DNA of 64,000 nt from Nereocystis luetkeana (GCA_031213475.1 JARUPZ010000020.1:8235562-8299561), one strand, 5' to 3'. Positions 33,417-45,760 are shown, counted from the first letter of the stretch. Notes: generated by a model from the letters alone, not told the origin. Numbers and translations: made by a program.

Positions 33417-33528
33417 TTACGGGGGGCCATAGTTAACAGGACCTATGGTACACATAAAAACCTACCAGGTATATGTTTAACCATTTTTACTAAAAATATT
33501 TGGTCCTGTTAACTATGGCCCCCCGTAA
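33417..33528. mobile_element. M1 MITE with a 7-base internal gain
   Basis: 112 bp instead of 105. The extra bases give cctaCCAGGTAtatgtttaa where other copies read cctatatagtt or cctacatattt. The gain is exactly CCAGG plus a TA (33463-33471). TA on both outer sides. Confidence 0.9.
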
Positions 33529-35059
33529 TAGTAGCCCGGCCCGGGGTTTTGTGATTTATTTCCTGCAACAGAGAAGTGTCAGTGATGGACATCGAACGAG
33601 AATCGAGTTCGGCATGAACGACATCGTTAAATTCCTAATCTACAGCAGACAGTGTAGTGTTAATAGTTGTTGATGATGATGTGATTGAGATTTTCGATCG
33701 AAGCTTTTGATGCAAAGTCAGCATTTAAACTCTTGAATCCCTGAAAATACCTGGATAACAAGGGATGGAAGGTAAAACGCGTTTGTTCTCGATATACCTG
33801 GTATACGATATATATATATATATATAATATATCGAATTTCGATATTTCGATGTATCGCAAAAATCGATATGATATAATTATCAAGTGTGTATGCGATACC
33901 AGACAGGGTACCTATTAATAACACCAAGAATGGAGTTATAAACTGCTCTGCTGTAGATCAGGACATAAATGGGCGCGAGCGGGCGGACTTCTTGCTGTGC
34001 TCTCTTCTTCCAGATATACACTCCAACGATACATGCTACGTACCAGTATCTTACATCGAAATTTTGGATACGATTCTTACCGAAGATTTCGATACGATAT
34101 CCAACACTAAAGTAAGAGGGATATTAGTTAGATTGGGGCGGGCGGGCGATCTTCTTGTTGTGCTCTCTCTTCCAGTAAGTGCACGTTAAGTGTGCAGATA
34201 TTTCCCAGGCCACGGCGTGTCTCGGCTTTCTTACTATTTTTTCGAAAATGCCACCAGACCTCAGGCTATATGACTACATTAACCCCTCCCTGTAGAACGG
34301 TAACCGCAGTCCCGTTTTGGGGACAAACTACTTGAAATTTGAGTGGTTTGTCCCCAAAACGGGACTGCGGTTCTAAAAGGGTCAAGTAAAAATTGGCCAC
34401 CCTCCTTGGAAATCTCCCTCTCCAAACTTTTGACGGTTTGGCACGAGATTTGGTGAGATAACATTCTTCCTGTCTGTATGTCTTGCCTGTCTGTGTTTTT
34501 CCTGCTGCTCCAACGCCGAGCGTGTCGCAGTCGATGGAATGTTCGTCGTGGAATGCGCGCTCAATTAATTGTCGACGGCAGACATACTATACATGTATTA
34601 CACATACATATACCTCGGATAGATAGATCATGATCTAGATGGTCTATAGTTCCTTATCTACCTGCCGTTGTGAGAGGTTTTGTTGCACAGGAAGATCTGC
34701 GCAGCGCATTATACAAGTATATGTATCCAACCCAGGAAACATACGCTATATAATGCAGAATATACGGCTGGCTCCCATCCGGTAACTGATAATATAATGA
34801 GTTATGTAGCAGATCATACAAGATCGCTAATTGATCTATCTGTCTTGAAATATCTAGATCAATCATCAATCGGAAACCAATGACGATTCGTCCGAGGTGT
34901 GCAGTATACATACACACGCATACATCCGTCAGTTGAGGGAATACGTCAGTTGAGGGAATACGTGTACTACAAGCAGTAGATACATAAATACATAACGGGA
35001 CCCTCAATAGATTGTTGTTGTTGTGTGCTCTCAATACTATTATGTTCCACGTATGTATG

Positions 35060-35092
<33 letters not shown>

Positions 35093-35784
35093 GTGCTGCC
35101 TATCACGACAACACAGACAGGCAGTCTGCTTGCTGCTGGATGTGGACGTGGATTCTGTGAAGCCGGGGCCTCAATTTGGTCAATACCTCTTTTTTTGTGT
35201 TGGACATCGTGTCGAAGTTTTTCGATACATCGAACTATAATATCACACTTTTTACTTTCGATCGATAGAAATACTACGAGGTATACCCAGGTAAAATTAT
35301 TTATTATTATTTCGTTTGCCATCTGACAAATTGCCATGTAATACTATGTACCAGGTATGTGTAAAGTGGTGAGTGTCCGCAACCGAAAACATGATAATAT
35401 AGTATATGTATGTTATTTATTATGTACATCATACCTCCTCCCTGGCATTATCTCACGAATTATTATAGACCTACTCCCCCCCTCCGCAAGGGCCTCGTAC
35501 AACAACACGCCAACAACAACAGCAGCTAGGAGCTGTATATCGAACGTGTTTTGCCCTCCATCCCTGGCATTCTCTTACGAATTATAGCCCTACTCCCTCC
35601 CTCCGCAAAAGGGCCTCGTACGACAACATCATCAGCTATTTATTAATAGAAGCTGCATATCGAACGTGTTTGCCCTCCATCCCTGGAATCCCCCTCCTCG
35701 TGTTTTTTATGCAGACTGAAAGCTGTTTTTGTGTATGTTACGCATTTTGGTACTTGAAATGCACTACCTGGTACCTGGTATTTA
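33529..35784. other. AT-rich intergenic DNA with short repeats
   Basis: Contains an M2 copy (34279-34385), (TA)n at about 33808-33830, (TATG)n at about 35050-35092 and repeated TACCAGGTA motifs (for example 33796, 35350, 35766). Two similar lines (cctccctggcattatc and ccatccctggcattctc) near 35440-35690 form a triplicated segment of about 110 bp. No gene seen. Confidence 0.5.
34279..34385. mobile_element. M2 MITE
   Basis: TTAAC at 34279; arms accgcagtcccgttttgggg and ccccaaaacgggactgcggt pair perfectly. Among the best preserved copies. Confidence 0.85.
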
Positions 35785-35888
35785 TTACGGGGGACTATAG
35801 TTAATAGGACCAAATTTTGTTCGTAAAAAAGGTTGAACATATAGGTTTTATGTATACCATAGGTCCTATTAACTGCGGCCCCCCGTAA
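35785..35888. mobile_element. M1 MITE
   Basis: 104 bp, TTACGGGGGACTATAGTTAA at the left, ggccccccgtaa at the right, TA on both sides. A TACCTGGTACCTGGTA motif stands just outside its left end. Confidence 0.85.
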
Positions 35889-37265
35889 TATTAATAGTAA
35901 CAATCACAATACGCCTGCAGCAGCATCGGACTCGATTCTTGTCCGATATCCAAATACGAAGTCCAGCAGTGTTTTTACGACTTACTTACGATAATAGTTG
36001 GGATCAAATAAATTCGTTCATCACATTTTCCCATCGTCGTGACATGAGAGGAAAATATCCGGTCCCCAGTCCCCGGAAATGAATAATTTGGAGTTCCACA
36101 AGAAAAGTCAGAACGAACGACAACAACGTCGGAAATCGTATATAGCTGGTATGTGTGAATACGTATCAACATCATACATACGCATCTCCCATTCTCGTAG
36201 AGGACGTAGAGTAGCCAAAGCCCATACCAAGGTACTAATAGTACAATCAGCGGTGGACAAACCTACTCTGGTCAAGTCCTCATCACATCGGATCCGCATC
36301 GGAGAGCGACTGGCGCCTGCGCTCTTCTGCGCTCTCTGCGGCACACCTGATTAGTTGGCTTGACGATGCCGGCGGGCGACCCTCCTAAGTAAGTACTGGT
36401 AGTGTTTACTCATGACGCAACGGGCAAGAGAGTGAATTGGCTCCCACAGAATACGCAGAGCCCTAAAACGGGCGTACTGCTGTAGTAGACTTGACAAACG
36501 TGCCTTGAATGATTTTTTTTTGTGATGCGTTGAGGTTGCCGGCGTCGCGCGTGGCCTATCACGGAGCCCGCCCGGACAGCCGTTGGGGTGCATTGCCTCT
36601 TGCTCGTGGGGTAGAGAGGCACTACTGGAGACGTGGGCTCTCGGACGCTGTATGCAAGGGCTCCAGAGCTTCGCTGCATCAAGCTGGGACAAGTGGTATC
36701 CTCCAAAAACATGCGGCGGGATTTTACCGGTTGAAAGTTGAAAAAAAAAACAGGCTTGCTCCGCTCAGCATTCGTTGCGAGACGCTCCGCAGCAGCAGCA
36801 ACAACGACAGCGTAGAGCAGCAGCAGCAGTAGCAGCCCCACACCGCACGCAAGCTCACCAACCCTACTACCTTCGGCCCTTCCTTCCTTGCTCTCTTGTT
36901 GTTGGCTGCGCATTTCCTCTTTGCTTCGGTTGCTTGACGTTTTTGTTTTCGATTTTACACGACTCTTCGCGGATTGTTCAGGAAGTTTTGTGACTCTCAG
37001 GTCCGGAAGGTCATCCGGACGGTGCTGACTTTCGATCCACGAGATTCTTTGGAATGGCGTGAGTGCGCTCAAGACATGATCGATGTGAGTTCGCGAAGGC
37101 GAGAGAGGAATAGAGTAGTTTCTTCCGCGCCTCGCGGCAGGTTGGCTAACACATCTCATAGAAGGCTTACTTACCCCCTCAGCTGGTATGGGAGAACGCT
37201 TTGCGCTTGCTTCATCACCGCACACTTGTATGCCACACTCTGCTGCTGTCTGTGGTTTTTCGTCG
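35889..37265. other. Intergenic, no supported gene
   Basis: A 299-codon minus-strand frame (37309-36410) crosses this stretch. Its N terminus lies inside an M2 MITE and its poly-Leu stretch is a CAG-repeat translation (about 36785-36835), so I do not call it a gene. Composition is otherwise unremarkable. Confidence 0.4.
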
Positions 37266-37361
37266 AACCTTTTAGGACCGCAGTCCCGTTTGGGGGACAA
37301 GAGCCTCAATTTTTAAGAAGTTTATCGCCAAAACGGGACTGCAGTTAGTTCTAGAAGGGTC
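37266..37361. mobile_element. M2 MITE
   Basis: ccttttaggaccgcagtccc at the left, ccaaaacgggactgcag at the right with an extra ttagt in the right arm. The TTAA duplications are lost. Confidence 0.7.
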
Positions 37362-37566
37362 ACCACGTCAACACGTCAACACCCGCTACGTTCTCTACTG
37401 TTGCTGTGCTGTTACATTTTTTAGAATCGCAAGAATGATCCTATTAATACCAGGTATACTAAAATTCTCAAGTATTTTGTCACCAAAAACGTGGGTTCAG
37501 TACGACGAGTATTAATCTTAGTAGTATGATCTGGTATAAACCTGATGTTTTATATTTCATTTTACC

Positions 37567-37628
37567 CGGAAATGTAAGGAGCGTTTGGGTAGTCATATGA
37601 ATACCCAAACCGTCCTTACAATTTCGGA
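37567..37628. mobile_element. M9 hairpin MITE
   Basis: 62 bp: cggaaatgtaaggagcgtttgggta paired with tacccaaaccgtccttacaatttcg around a 10-base loop. Related copies are at 40299, 61718 and 62354. Confidence 0.65.
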
Positions 37629-38004
37629 CATATGGTATACCAGGTATGACATACCCTGGTATGGGTTTTTCACTGCATATACGTACGCGAGTCTTCACTC
37701 TGTGACAGCACTCCAGATAGCAGGCAGCTGGTGTGTTTCTCTTTCGTGTTCACGACTACCGTGCGTTTCGTACGGTGCAGGCAGCACTCCAGACAGCAGC
37801 CGCTGTAGTCAGCAGCCACAACTTGGTTTGTGGTGGGAACGGCGACACTCTGTACCTGGTATGTTATAGTTGAGAGGATATACCTGCGGCCATGTTATTA
37901 CCTGGTACCTGGCATGTAATAGTTCAGTTTGCACATTGGTTTTATTTTGTGTGCGCTTTCTTCGTCCTCGTGTATTTTGAGGCAGCCGAATATCGTTTTT
38001 TTGT

Positions 38005-38098
38005 GGTTTTTCGGATCTTCCTAGGGCTCCAGCACCTTTGTGTGACCACGGACTCCTTCGTCAGAGAGTTAATGTGAGAACAAACAACAATGGGTATA
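38005..38098 (+). repeat. M6 repeat
   Basis: Shares ctccagcacctttgtgtgaccacggact and the end gagttaatgtgagaacaa with copies at 38857, 43180, 47900 and (minus) 40856. The end is often followed by AAC triplets, as a retroposon tail might be. Confidence 0.5.
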
Positions 38099-38856
38099 AT
38101 ACTCTGTACCGAGAGTGCTGTCAATCTCTCCAATATGTTGCTTACAACCTCAACGTAGGATGTATCAGAGGTGTACCTGGTACCAGGTACGTCGTTTTCG
38201 TGCGGTCCTGGTGTCAAGCTAACATATTAATAATACGAGTCGTGGCTGGATTTTTTTGCACATATTTTGTTCCTGTTTCGATACGAATCTTAATCTTCCA
38301 ACGACCATATTAGCGGCAGTATCTATTCATAGATCTATACCAGGAAGGATATAGTAGTGTGTGTGTTTTTTTAACTCAGCTCCGTTTCACGCGCAGATAT
38401 GTAAGATGGTGTTGCCATCTGAAGGCCCTTCTGCCGCTGCTACTATGAAATAATAAGAGCAGCAGTAGTGCGTAATGACCCTGCGTATAGTCCTTCTCTC
38501 TTCATGACCCCGACTCTCGCCAGACAGGACGACAGCTGTTCCGTACCTCTCGCGAGAAACGCTCGAATCTTCAGTCACTGCAAGGTCTGCAGTTCTGCAG
38601 TTTGTAGTTGCTGTTGTGGCTACCAGAGAGCGTGGCAGGGAGTGGAAATTGAAAAGTGGGAAAATTGAGTGATACGAAAATCGAAAAATGGATATTTACG
38701 GGGACCCACATTATTATTAATAATAGCGATCAGTACCCATCGTATCCACTAAAACCTAACGCGCGCGGACCTCCTTTTTTTCATGTTTTTGTCTGAAGTG
38801 TAGATGTGCTTCAGTTATCGTGTGTACCAGGTACTACTTTTTGTTTGTTTTATTTT

Positions 38857-38964
38857 TACCGAGGTATTTCTTCTACTCCAGAGTTATTGGAGCCTGTCCT
38901 GCGACCACGGACCGCATTGTATTGTGTCGATGAGTTAATGTGAGAACAACAACAACAACAACAA
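38857..38964 (+). repeat. M6 repeat
   Basis: ccgaggtatttcttctactcc to gatgagttaatgtgagaac followed by (AAC)n. This copy supplies the empty TTAA site for the M2 insertion at 43269. Confidence 0.55.
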
Positions 38965-39117
38965 CCTTGTATATACCTGGCGTTGAAGTATATTTATTTT
39001 TCTACCAGGTATACATGTTTGGCCCCTGATTTCTCTTGTCCCCCGTACTACTGCTGTCTGCAGTAATTCTATACATCCACACCACCTTCGAGTACAGGCA
39101 TAGTCTACGTACAGGAG

Positions 39118-39369
39118 ATGTATTTTTCAACACCTACCTGCAGAACCATTTTCCGAAATAATGTTGTGCCAGGTGTACCACGAATACTGTCACGTTATGA
39201 ACTCACACCTCGTGACTTACGCGGTAGAAATACCAATGCAGCAGTACCTGCAGATATGAACATACCTGGTATGTACGTGTGTAAAGGTCGTGATGGTGAA
39301 TTGAGTACTCGAAGTTTGCGATTATATCAAAATGCACGCGACGTTTTACCCGAGATTGAACCAGTATAA
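39118..39369 (+). other. 83-codon open frame, unassigned
   Basis: An ATG-started frame with moderately coding-like residues (RYELTPRDLRGRNTNAA) ends just before an S2 SINE. It contains two TACCTGGTA-type motifs. No family or splice partners are recognised; probably chance. Confidence 0.2.
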
Positions 39370-39372
39370 TGC

Positions 39373-39640
39373 CGGCGTCCCCGTTGGTTTTGATAGGTGG
39401 TCCGCATGCCTACTACCGATAAGATCAATTTCGTGGGTTTGAGTCTCACCGAGTGTATCCTCGTACAGCATTATACACGAGGAACTTTTTTTTACGAGAT
39501 AAGAATGATTGGCGACAAGCGCGAGAGCGTGAGTTGGTAACATTGTTCGAAGAAAATCGACGGGCGGTGGGAATGCTGGACCCTATTGCGCGATAAAAAC
39601 GAAGGCATGTACCGGGGGGACGACACCTGTGACCATGGCT
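39373..39640 (+). mobile_element. S2, tRNA-like SINE
   Basis: The head has a T-arm-like gtgggtttgagtctcac that can pair and a ttggttttgataggtgg segment at A-box distance. The body ends gcgcgataaaaacgaaggcatgtaccgggggg. Colinear copies at 47345-47640 and (3' part) 49105-49200. Probably tRNA-derived, with a G-rich end. Confidence 0.55.
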
Positions 39641-40298
39641 TGTCCAGAAGATCGCCGAGGGTAAAACTTCGTCGTCAAGCTGAAAGTAAAAGTGATGTCA
39701 AGTTAAAAATAAAATAAAAAAATGTACCTGGTAACAAGAATGTACTATTAACAGTATTGCACAACAAAAAGTGTGCTGCAGCTTTTTTCATGGTTCCGTG
39801 GTGTTGATGTGTTTGATGGGTCAGCCAAGTTCGGCCGTGAACAAACTGTGGGACGCCCCAACCTTCGACATGCGTGGTCCTGCTCCGAGGTATGATTCTG
39901 CTCCGAGCCACATGTGTACGTACTACTGCTGTGCGTATTATTTTTCATGTGTCGCGTGTCGCAATGTCGCACCACTACATATTCTGAGCGGGAAAGCATG
40001 ATGGCCGGGGGCTCCCCGCCGGGGTCCTGTAGCCTGCTAGCCTGCAAGTACGTGGCAACGTGCCGTGAGGTGCCGTGAGGTGGGCGGTCAGTTGTTGTTA
40101 ATGTTGGCGCTGCCGTTGTTTCACGAGGTCCAATGATACAAACAGCACGTCTAGGACTGATGCACTCCCATTGTGTGCACGGAACAGTCGGATTTTTTAG
40201 CATTTTTTTCGGTGCATGTATGCATGTATGCATGTACACAACAATGCAGTACTACGAAAAAGGGTTAACTATCAACACCTATCAATGAGCGCCTCGGA

Positions 40299-40370
40299 CG
40301 GAAATGTAAGGACCGTTTGTTTGGGTGTTCTAAAGTATTTTATGATGATACCCAAACGGTTACTCTTTTG
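40299..40370. mobile_element. M9 copy, right end lost
   Basis: gacggaaatgtaaggaccgtttg at the left, atacccaaacgg at the right before divergence. Confidence 0.45.
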
Positions 40371-40439
40371 CCCTTTACTCATCCCCCAAAGGTCTTTTTA
40401 TATCCGGCCAGCGGGGTGCATGGTACCACGCAAGATAAC

Positions 40440-40690
40440 ACAAATCCGCCTCACCGTCACAAGCGGTTCTTAGTAGGATGCAGCTCACCCTTCATGCCAC
40501 TTGCCGGACACCTCACGGCGCTTCGCGCTTGGTGCAAGCAATGTCTGCCTGGTCGGTGAAAACCCGACATGCTCCGTCCCGGCATTGTAGGGATGCTAGG
40601 GTCTATGGTCATACGACTACGCCCATGCATGATATCGAGTACATCTCTCCTATCGAGTATACCACCCCCCCGCCCCCCCCCCCCGACGGA
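40440..40690 (+). mobile_element. Repeat A, 5'-truncated
   Basis: From acaagcggttcttagtagg to the C-rich end at about 40662-40684. The 5' half is missing, as expected for reverse-transcribed copies. Confidence 0.65.
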
Positions 40691-40764
40691 CGGCTTTCTC
40701 GGCTGCTTTTCTATATAACGGGGAGAAGAGGAATGGACACACCTAGAGAGGCGTTTATGTACTA

Positions 40765-40842
40765 TTACGGGGGGCCATAGTTAACAGGACCAAATATTGT
40801 TAGTAAAAATGGTTAAATATATATAACTAGGGTCCCCCGTAA
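40765..40842. mobile_element. M1 MITE with internal deletion
   Basis: 78 bp; both ends intact with TA on each side, but about 27 bp of the right half are missing. Confidence 0.8.
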
Positions 40843-40855
40843 TACTGTATATACA

Positions 40856-40922
40856 TTGTTGTTGCTGTTCTCACACTAGTTCATGTCCAAAATATTGAGC
40901 CCGTGGTCACAGGACAAGCTGA
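40856..40922 (-). repeat. M6 repeat
   Basis: Reverse copy: gttgttgctgttctcacactag to cccgtggtcacaggacaag, complementary to the M6 end and body. Confidence 0.45.
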
Positions 40923-41039
40923 AAAAAAACTGGAGAGCGGAAAGAAACAATGGCATGTACGTTTAGAAGTATGTCGGATGTGGTTGTAGTATTTCAGTTG
41001 TCGCTGTTGTGTTGCCTTGCCCATCCCGTCAACTATTAC

Positions 41040-41400
41040 GCGTAAGAGAAGAGATAACAAGACCCCCTCGGACGAATTTCCAAGCAGTTTTTCTCGAGGA
41101 CGGGGGACGACGCACGCACAAGCAACGCCGAGCGATGCGTCTCAGGAGAAATATTTCCACCATTTTCGACGTGTGCGTGCTGCGTGTTGAAAAATCGGCA
41201 CCGAAATTCGCCCCGGGCCTTTTAGGACTGCAGCAGTGCCGTTTTGGGCAGAAACCACTTGAAGTTTCGAGTGGTTTGTCCCCAAAACGGAACTGCAGTA
41301 CTATAAGGGAGAGCACTCAGGAAACACCCCCTCGTACGAATTTCCCATCTGGTTTTCTCGGAACGGGGAGGGCGCGCTGGATATGCCCAGCATAAGGCTG
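41040..41400. repeat. M2 MITE flanked by two copies of a 100-bp repeat
   Basis: The M2 copy is 41216-41310 (ggactgcagcagtgccgtttt; right arm ccaaaacggaactgcag). On each side stands a repeat starting caccccctcg(g/t)acgaattt and including acggggagggcgcgctgg (41055-41215 and about 41328-41400). The same repeat recurs at 49560-49760, again next to M2. Flanking repeats in direct order could be an ancient duplication spanning the MITE. Confidence 0.55.
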
Positions 41401-43179
41401 AATAGACGACATACTGGTATACAACATGGGCCCGCCAACATTATGGGCCCGCCAACAGGCAATACGCATTCTGAGCTTCTCGTGGCGCCATCCTCGAACA
41501 ACCTTGACCCCAGGCTAGTATGCACGGTAGGACTTAATGTAGCTATAGCACTCGTCGACGCTGAGCACGATGTCTCGATCCAGTTTCTTTAGCGTCCCCC
41601 CCCCCCCCCCCAAAGTACGAAAATCTTTCGAGTATTCTTGCTTGGGTCTTTTTTCCTTGTTCGTTTGGGCGTATACTCTGTACCTGATATTTCCAGATCC
41701 ACTTCGCAGTTTCAATGTGTTACCTCCCCCCCCCCCTGTTTTTAGTGACGACTGGGAAATTCTTAGCACACGGGGTGTTGTCTTGCGTGTCATGTTATAT
41801 CAGAAGACCACTAAAAACCTACACACCTCATAGGACATAGGACGCTTTGGTCGAAGTGTCACACGCTTTGATCGAAGTATCACCCCAAGCTTGCAAACCT
41901 GAGTTATTTATTCATTTATTTTCATCTCAGGGCTCGGGCAGAGTGGTGTCTGGTATGACAGCAACGTTTGATTTCAGTTCACAGATTGCTCTGCACCTTG
42001 TCTCCGGCCCGATGGGCTCTCTTTTTTTTCTGAGAGGCAGGGTGTGTCTTACCCTACTGTCAGTATATCGTATGTATCGTATGGGAAGATTTTTTTTTCT
42101 TTCTTTTTTTCGCCCGAAGGTCGAGACGAAAAAACCCTACGATTTTACGACATACTCGCAAATATTATTATTTGCCGGTTTCTCTTTGTAGCGGTGTTCT
42201 CTGTGCCGTGTTGACGTCATGACCCAGCCTAGAACTCAAAACTCAATACAGAATACCTCGGGTATATATAGTCTAGCCATGGAGCCACTGACGTTCCGTG
42301 AAAGGACGAGCGAACTGCGAGCCAGCAGTGCTTGGAAATCATGTGCATGTATATACCTGTTGATTCGTGTGCATGTATGTACCTGTTGATTCATGTGCAT
42401 GTACATGCCTCTTGAGCTGTTGATGCTCTCAGCAATCAAATCGAAGGAGATGAGAGATGAGCAAATCACTAATCAGCATCATTATCCTACTACTAGTGGT
42501 GGTTAGACATGATACCTGACCAGTAAAATGTATCAGAGTGCCATTGTATGATTTCGAGCACAACCGGTATCGCGTGTATGCATACGTGATCTCATACATA
42601 CCATATCATATAGTGTGCGTACTGCCAGTTACTGCGAATACGCATACCTGGTATATTACATGGATGCGAAGCGAGCGATACCCCCCCCCCCTCTCCTCTT
42701 CATACATTAGATATCAACTTCGTCAATGGTAACCGTTTAGTCTAGACCTACAGTAAGGAAGCAGAGCGACAATGCCCCCCCCCCCCCCCCCCCCCCCCCT
42801 CTCTCCTGCTTTACGTTTGATAGTGGCAAGTGCGTATATTGCTTCCGGGTATACTTCACTCGCCTCATGAAGCTCTAGTACACCCCGTGCATTTGCTTCA
42901 ATTCAACCCTCCGGCTCTTCTGATGTCCTGATGTCCTGACCGCCTGCTTCAATCGTCCGGTTTTGATGCCGTCCCGGTGTCCTGGTCGGTTGCAGGAGGC
43001 CTGCGCCCGGCGATATCTGGTGGGGCTCGACTGGATGGCCTCGCGCGCTGTCATGGCAATTTCGAAGGTGAACACAATCGACGCATGGTGCATGTCAGGT
43101 GCTGCCTGTGTACCCTTGTAGTACGGTGGCATGGGATTGCATGATCTGCTGCCCTTACTGCACTCTTTTGGTGTTTTGT
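41401..43179. other. Intergenic with long C runs
   Basis: C homopolymers at about 41596-41610, 41726-41737, 42681-42690 and 42775-42799. A 16-17 bp tandem of tgtgcatgtatatacctgttgattcg type lies at about 42340-42410. No gene supported. Confidence 0.4.
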
Positions 43180-43405
43180 ACTTTTTGTTTTGCCCCGAGG
43201 TATTCTTCCACGCCATATGTTTTTAGAGTCTGCTCTGCGGGCCTCGGACTAGTTTTTTTGGCGATGAGTTGAACCCTTTTATATATATAGTATATATATA
43301 GGACTACAGTCCCGTTTCGGGGGCAAACCAGTCAAATTCCAAGTATTTGTCCCCAAAACGGGACTGCGGTCCTAAAAGGATTAATGTGAGAACAACATCG
43401 ACAAC
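43180..43405 (+). mobile_element. M6 repeat interrupted by an M2 MITE
   Basis: M6 runs to gcgatgagtt. M2 occupies 43269-43384 with a (TA)n expansion near its left end, and M6 resumes as ttaatgtgagaacaac. The uninterrupted sister at 38930-38950 reads gatgagttaatgtgagaac, so M2 entered at TTAA. Confidence 0.75.
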
Positions 43406-43884
43406 AACTACATTTTATTGTTAATAATAGTTTTGTGACTACAACGCTCGTATCTCTTTTGATTAGGGTGAAGAACCAGCACGGATACTGAAGGTGCTAC
43501 AGTTATTACTATTCATAGTAGTAAGACGAACGGTTTAGTGCGAAAAACATATTACTCACAGATGCTTGTGTAAGGATAAACGCTGTTTGCAGAAGAAGCT
43601 GCTGCGTGGCGATGCTGCTGCTTTCGGTGGAGACTCTGCTCGGTGAATATGTACGCTGGGTGCGGATGCTACTTGTAGATGCTGCTTGAATACGGGCGCA
43701 ACGGCGCAACCATTTGTGGGCGCGAGCCTGTCGGAAAATTCGGAAGGTCAGATACTAATGAAGCCTGAACTTCGAGGAAGTTTTCGATTTCACAACTCAC
43801 AATGCAGGTGTCTTGTATCCCTCTCGACGGAAACACAAGGACCGTTTTATACTACAGTAATATTGGCGTCTAAAATGCCCTTTT

Positions 43885-43975
43885 ACCCTTTTAGCACTGC
43901 AGTCCCGTTTTGGGGACAAATCGCTTGGAATTAGAGTGTTTTGTCCCCAATTCGAGACTGCAGTACTATAATTAC
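43885..43975. mobile_element. M2 MITE
   Basis: acccttttagcactgcagtc at the left, ttcgagactgcagtactata at the right. The arms differ at several positions. Confidence 0.65.
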
Positions 43976-44102
43976 GCCCAGAGTGATACCTGGTACTCGG
44001 TTGTAGCGCTGCCTCGTTTTTTGGGGGAGACGGGGGGGAAGGAGGGTTCAGCCCCTATTCCTTTTTAACCTCGAAAACCCAAATCCACTTAACCCCGTGT
44101 TA

Positions 44103-44959
44103 GGCCTATGCCAATGGAAGCGCAAAGTTTCCATTAAGGGTTTTGAATTTCATGGATACCCGCCAGATGTTTTTCAGAACAAGTTTGCTGTTGATATTAA
44201 GCGCGCACGGTTCTTCAAACCGGAAGTTCCAAAAATTTGGAACACCCCGAAAGAAAAAACAATTCTCGGGCAGAATGTTGGGCCAAGATCGGCTGCTTCA
44301 GAAAAACTTGGCGGATGTTTCGTCTGAAGCGGCGAGATTACGAGTCCTCGACAGACATCGATCGATTACAGCAACGACTGCGTCATCAACTCTGAACGGG
44401 GTGCACTCGTTAGGGGCTCCGACCCACCCTAGGATCACTGTGTTCACAGATTGGCCGGTGAAGTGTAGCGGGCTTTGGCCAGGGGTATGATAAAAAAAAA
44501 CAATCGGCCGCTGGTGTGCACAACAAAACAGATATCGAAAAATATCTGTCCGTCCCGAATGGCAAAGTATAGCCTTTTTCCAGCTTTGGGAGAAGAGCGT
44601 AGGACGCCGTCGGCAACCTCTCGCCCCCTAGACCATGGATCCACTGGAAAACTTCAAGGCCGCCATCTACACAGGTTGGCCTTGCCCAACACCAAGCGGG
44701 TTGGCCGTGGGTTGAGTCTATGTCGAGATCTTGGGTTTATCGTCGCACGAGCTGTCTTTGATCAGCATGCTGACAACTTGCAACGAGAAAAAGCTAATCG
44801 CGCCGCCGGCAGCCCTTTGAAAAAAATACGAAAAAATCGAGCATGTTTTTCCCCTTTTCCCCACAGCGGCGGAACGAGAATATCTTCGGCCGTTCAAAAA
44901 AAAAAACAATATTTCTGAAAGAAAGCTTTTAAACTTCGCGTTCCCATTTTCATAGATCT
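44103..44959 (-). mobile_element. M4 element, diverged copy
   Basis: Colinear in reverse with the 16.6-kb copies (gcggcgagattacgagtcctcgacagacatcgat segment, accatggatcc, cacagcggcgg), but with many substitutions and frame breaks. It shows that the M4 family has old as well as young members. Start ggcctatgccaatgg is preserved; the far end is degraded. Confidence 0.65.
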
Positions 44960-44999
44960 CGTGATGTAGTATCTGGCCTGCGAAATTCTTCGACAGACT

Positions 45000-45230
45000 C
45001 GTGTTTACAAGTAGTTCCTATACCTGCACAGATATATTGCTGGTGGCCTGTGCCTGCAGATGTTTTTTTGCAGATGTTGCCCGCCGGTGCTTGCGGACGC
45101 TGCTTGCAGAGGCTGCTTGCTGGCCTGTGCTCGCACATGTTGCTTGCAGGTGGCTTTTTTGCAGAGCTGCTTGCAGGACCACATTCTGCCCCGTAGAAAT
45201 ATGATGCTAGATATGTACGCACTCATACAA
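45000..45230. repeat. Degenerate tandem of a 24-30 bp unit
   Basis: Repeated phrases gcagatgttgc, gcttgcaggctgc, gctcgcacatgttgcttgcagg and ggcctgtgc(ct)(tc)gca make a loose minisatellite at about 45040-45180. Confidence 0.45.
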
Positions 45231-45376
45231 GGAAAAACCCAGTGGACAGACGACAGCAGTGATATTTTTTTCGGGCCGATTTTTTGCACGAAACTTAACG
45301 TGAACAAAACCCCTCCCCCCCCCCGACAATAATTCACGGTAATGTAGCGCAACACCCCGGCCTCGCTTAAGAACTC

Positions 45377-45472
45377 AACCCTTTTAGTACCGCAGTCCCG
45401 TTTGGAGGACGAACTACTCATAATTTGACCGGATTGTCCCCAAAACGGGACTGCAGTTCTAAGGGGGTTAAG
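45377..45472. mobile_element. M2 MITE
   Basis: caacccttttagtaccgcag at the left, ctaagggggttaag at the right; arms largely complementary. Confidence 0.75.
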
Positions 45473-45760
45473 CACTGAACCGCTGGCCCTTTTTGAAGAG
45501 TTTGTTTCGTCAATTGGTGGGGCGTACTGTTATCGCCCAAGAGACTTGACGGGGGGAAGGTGACGACAAATATTGACGGTTTCGGCAACAGCACCTGCGT
45601 GAGTGAGGGGGGGGGGGGGGGGGGGGGGATGCAAAAGCGGTGCCCACGGGGCGCAACATTATCTCTACCGGTAATTCTCGGCGCCCACGCTGCTGCTGTA
45701 AGTAGACGGTGGATAACACCAAACGTGTCATGTGGTTTTGGTCGCTACCTCGGGGGTTGA

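Noticed and set aside
36410-37309. 299-codon minus-strand open frame
   Set aside because: Its N terminus is M2 MITE sequence and its poly-Leu is a CAG repeat. There is no family motif or splice support.
45010-45180. CRISPR-like regular repeats
   Set aside because: A loose minisatellite without conserved repeats or unique spacers; the genome is eukaryotic.
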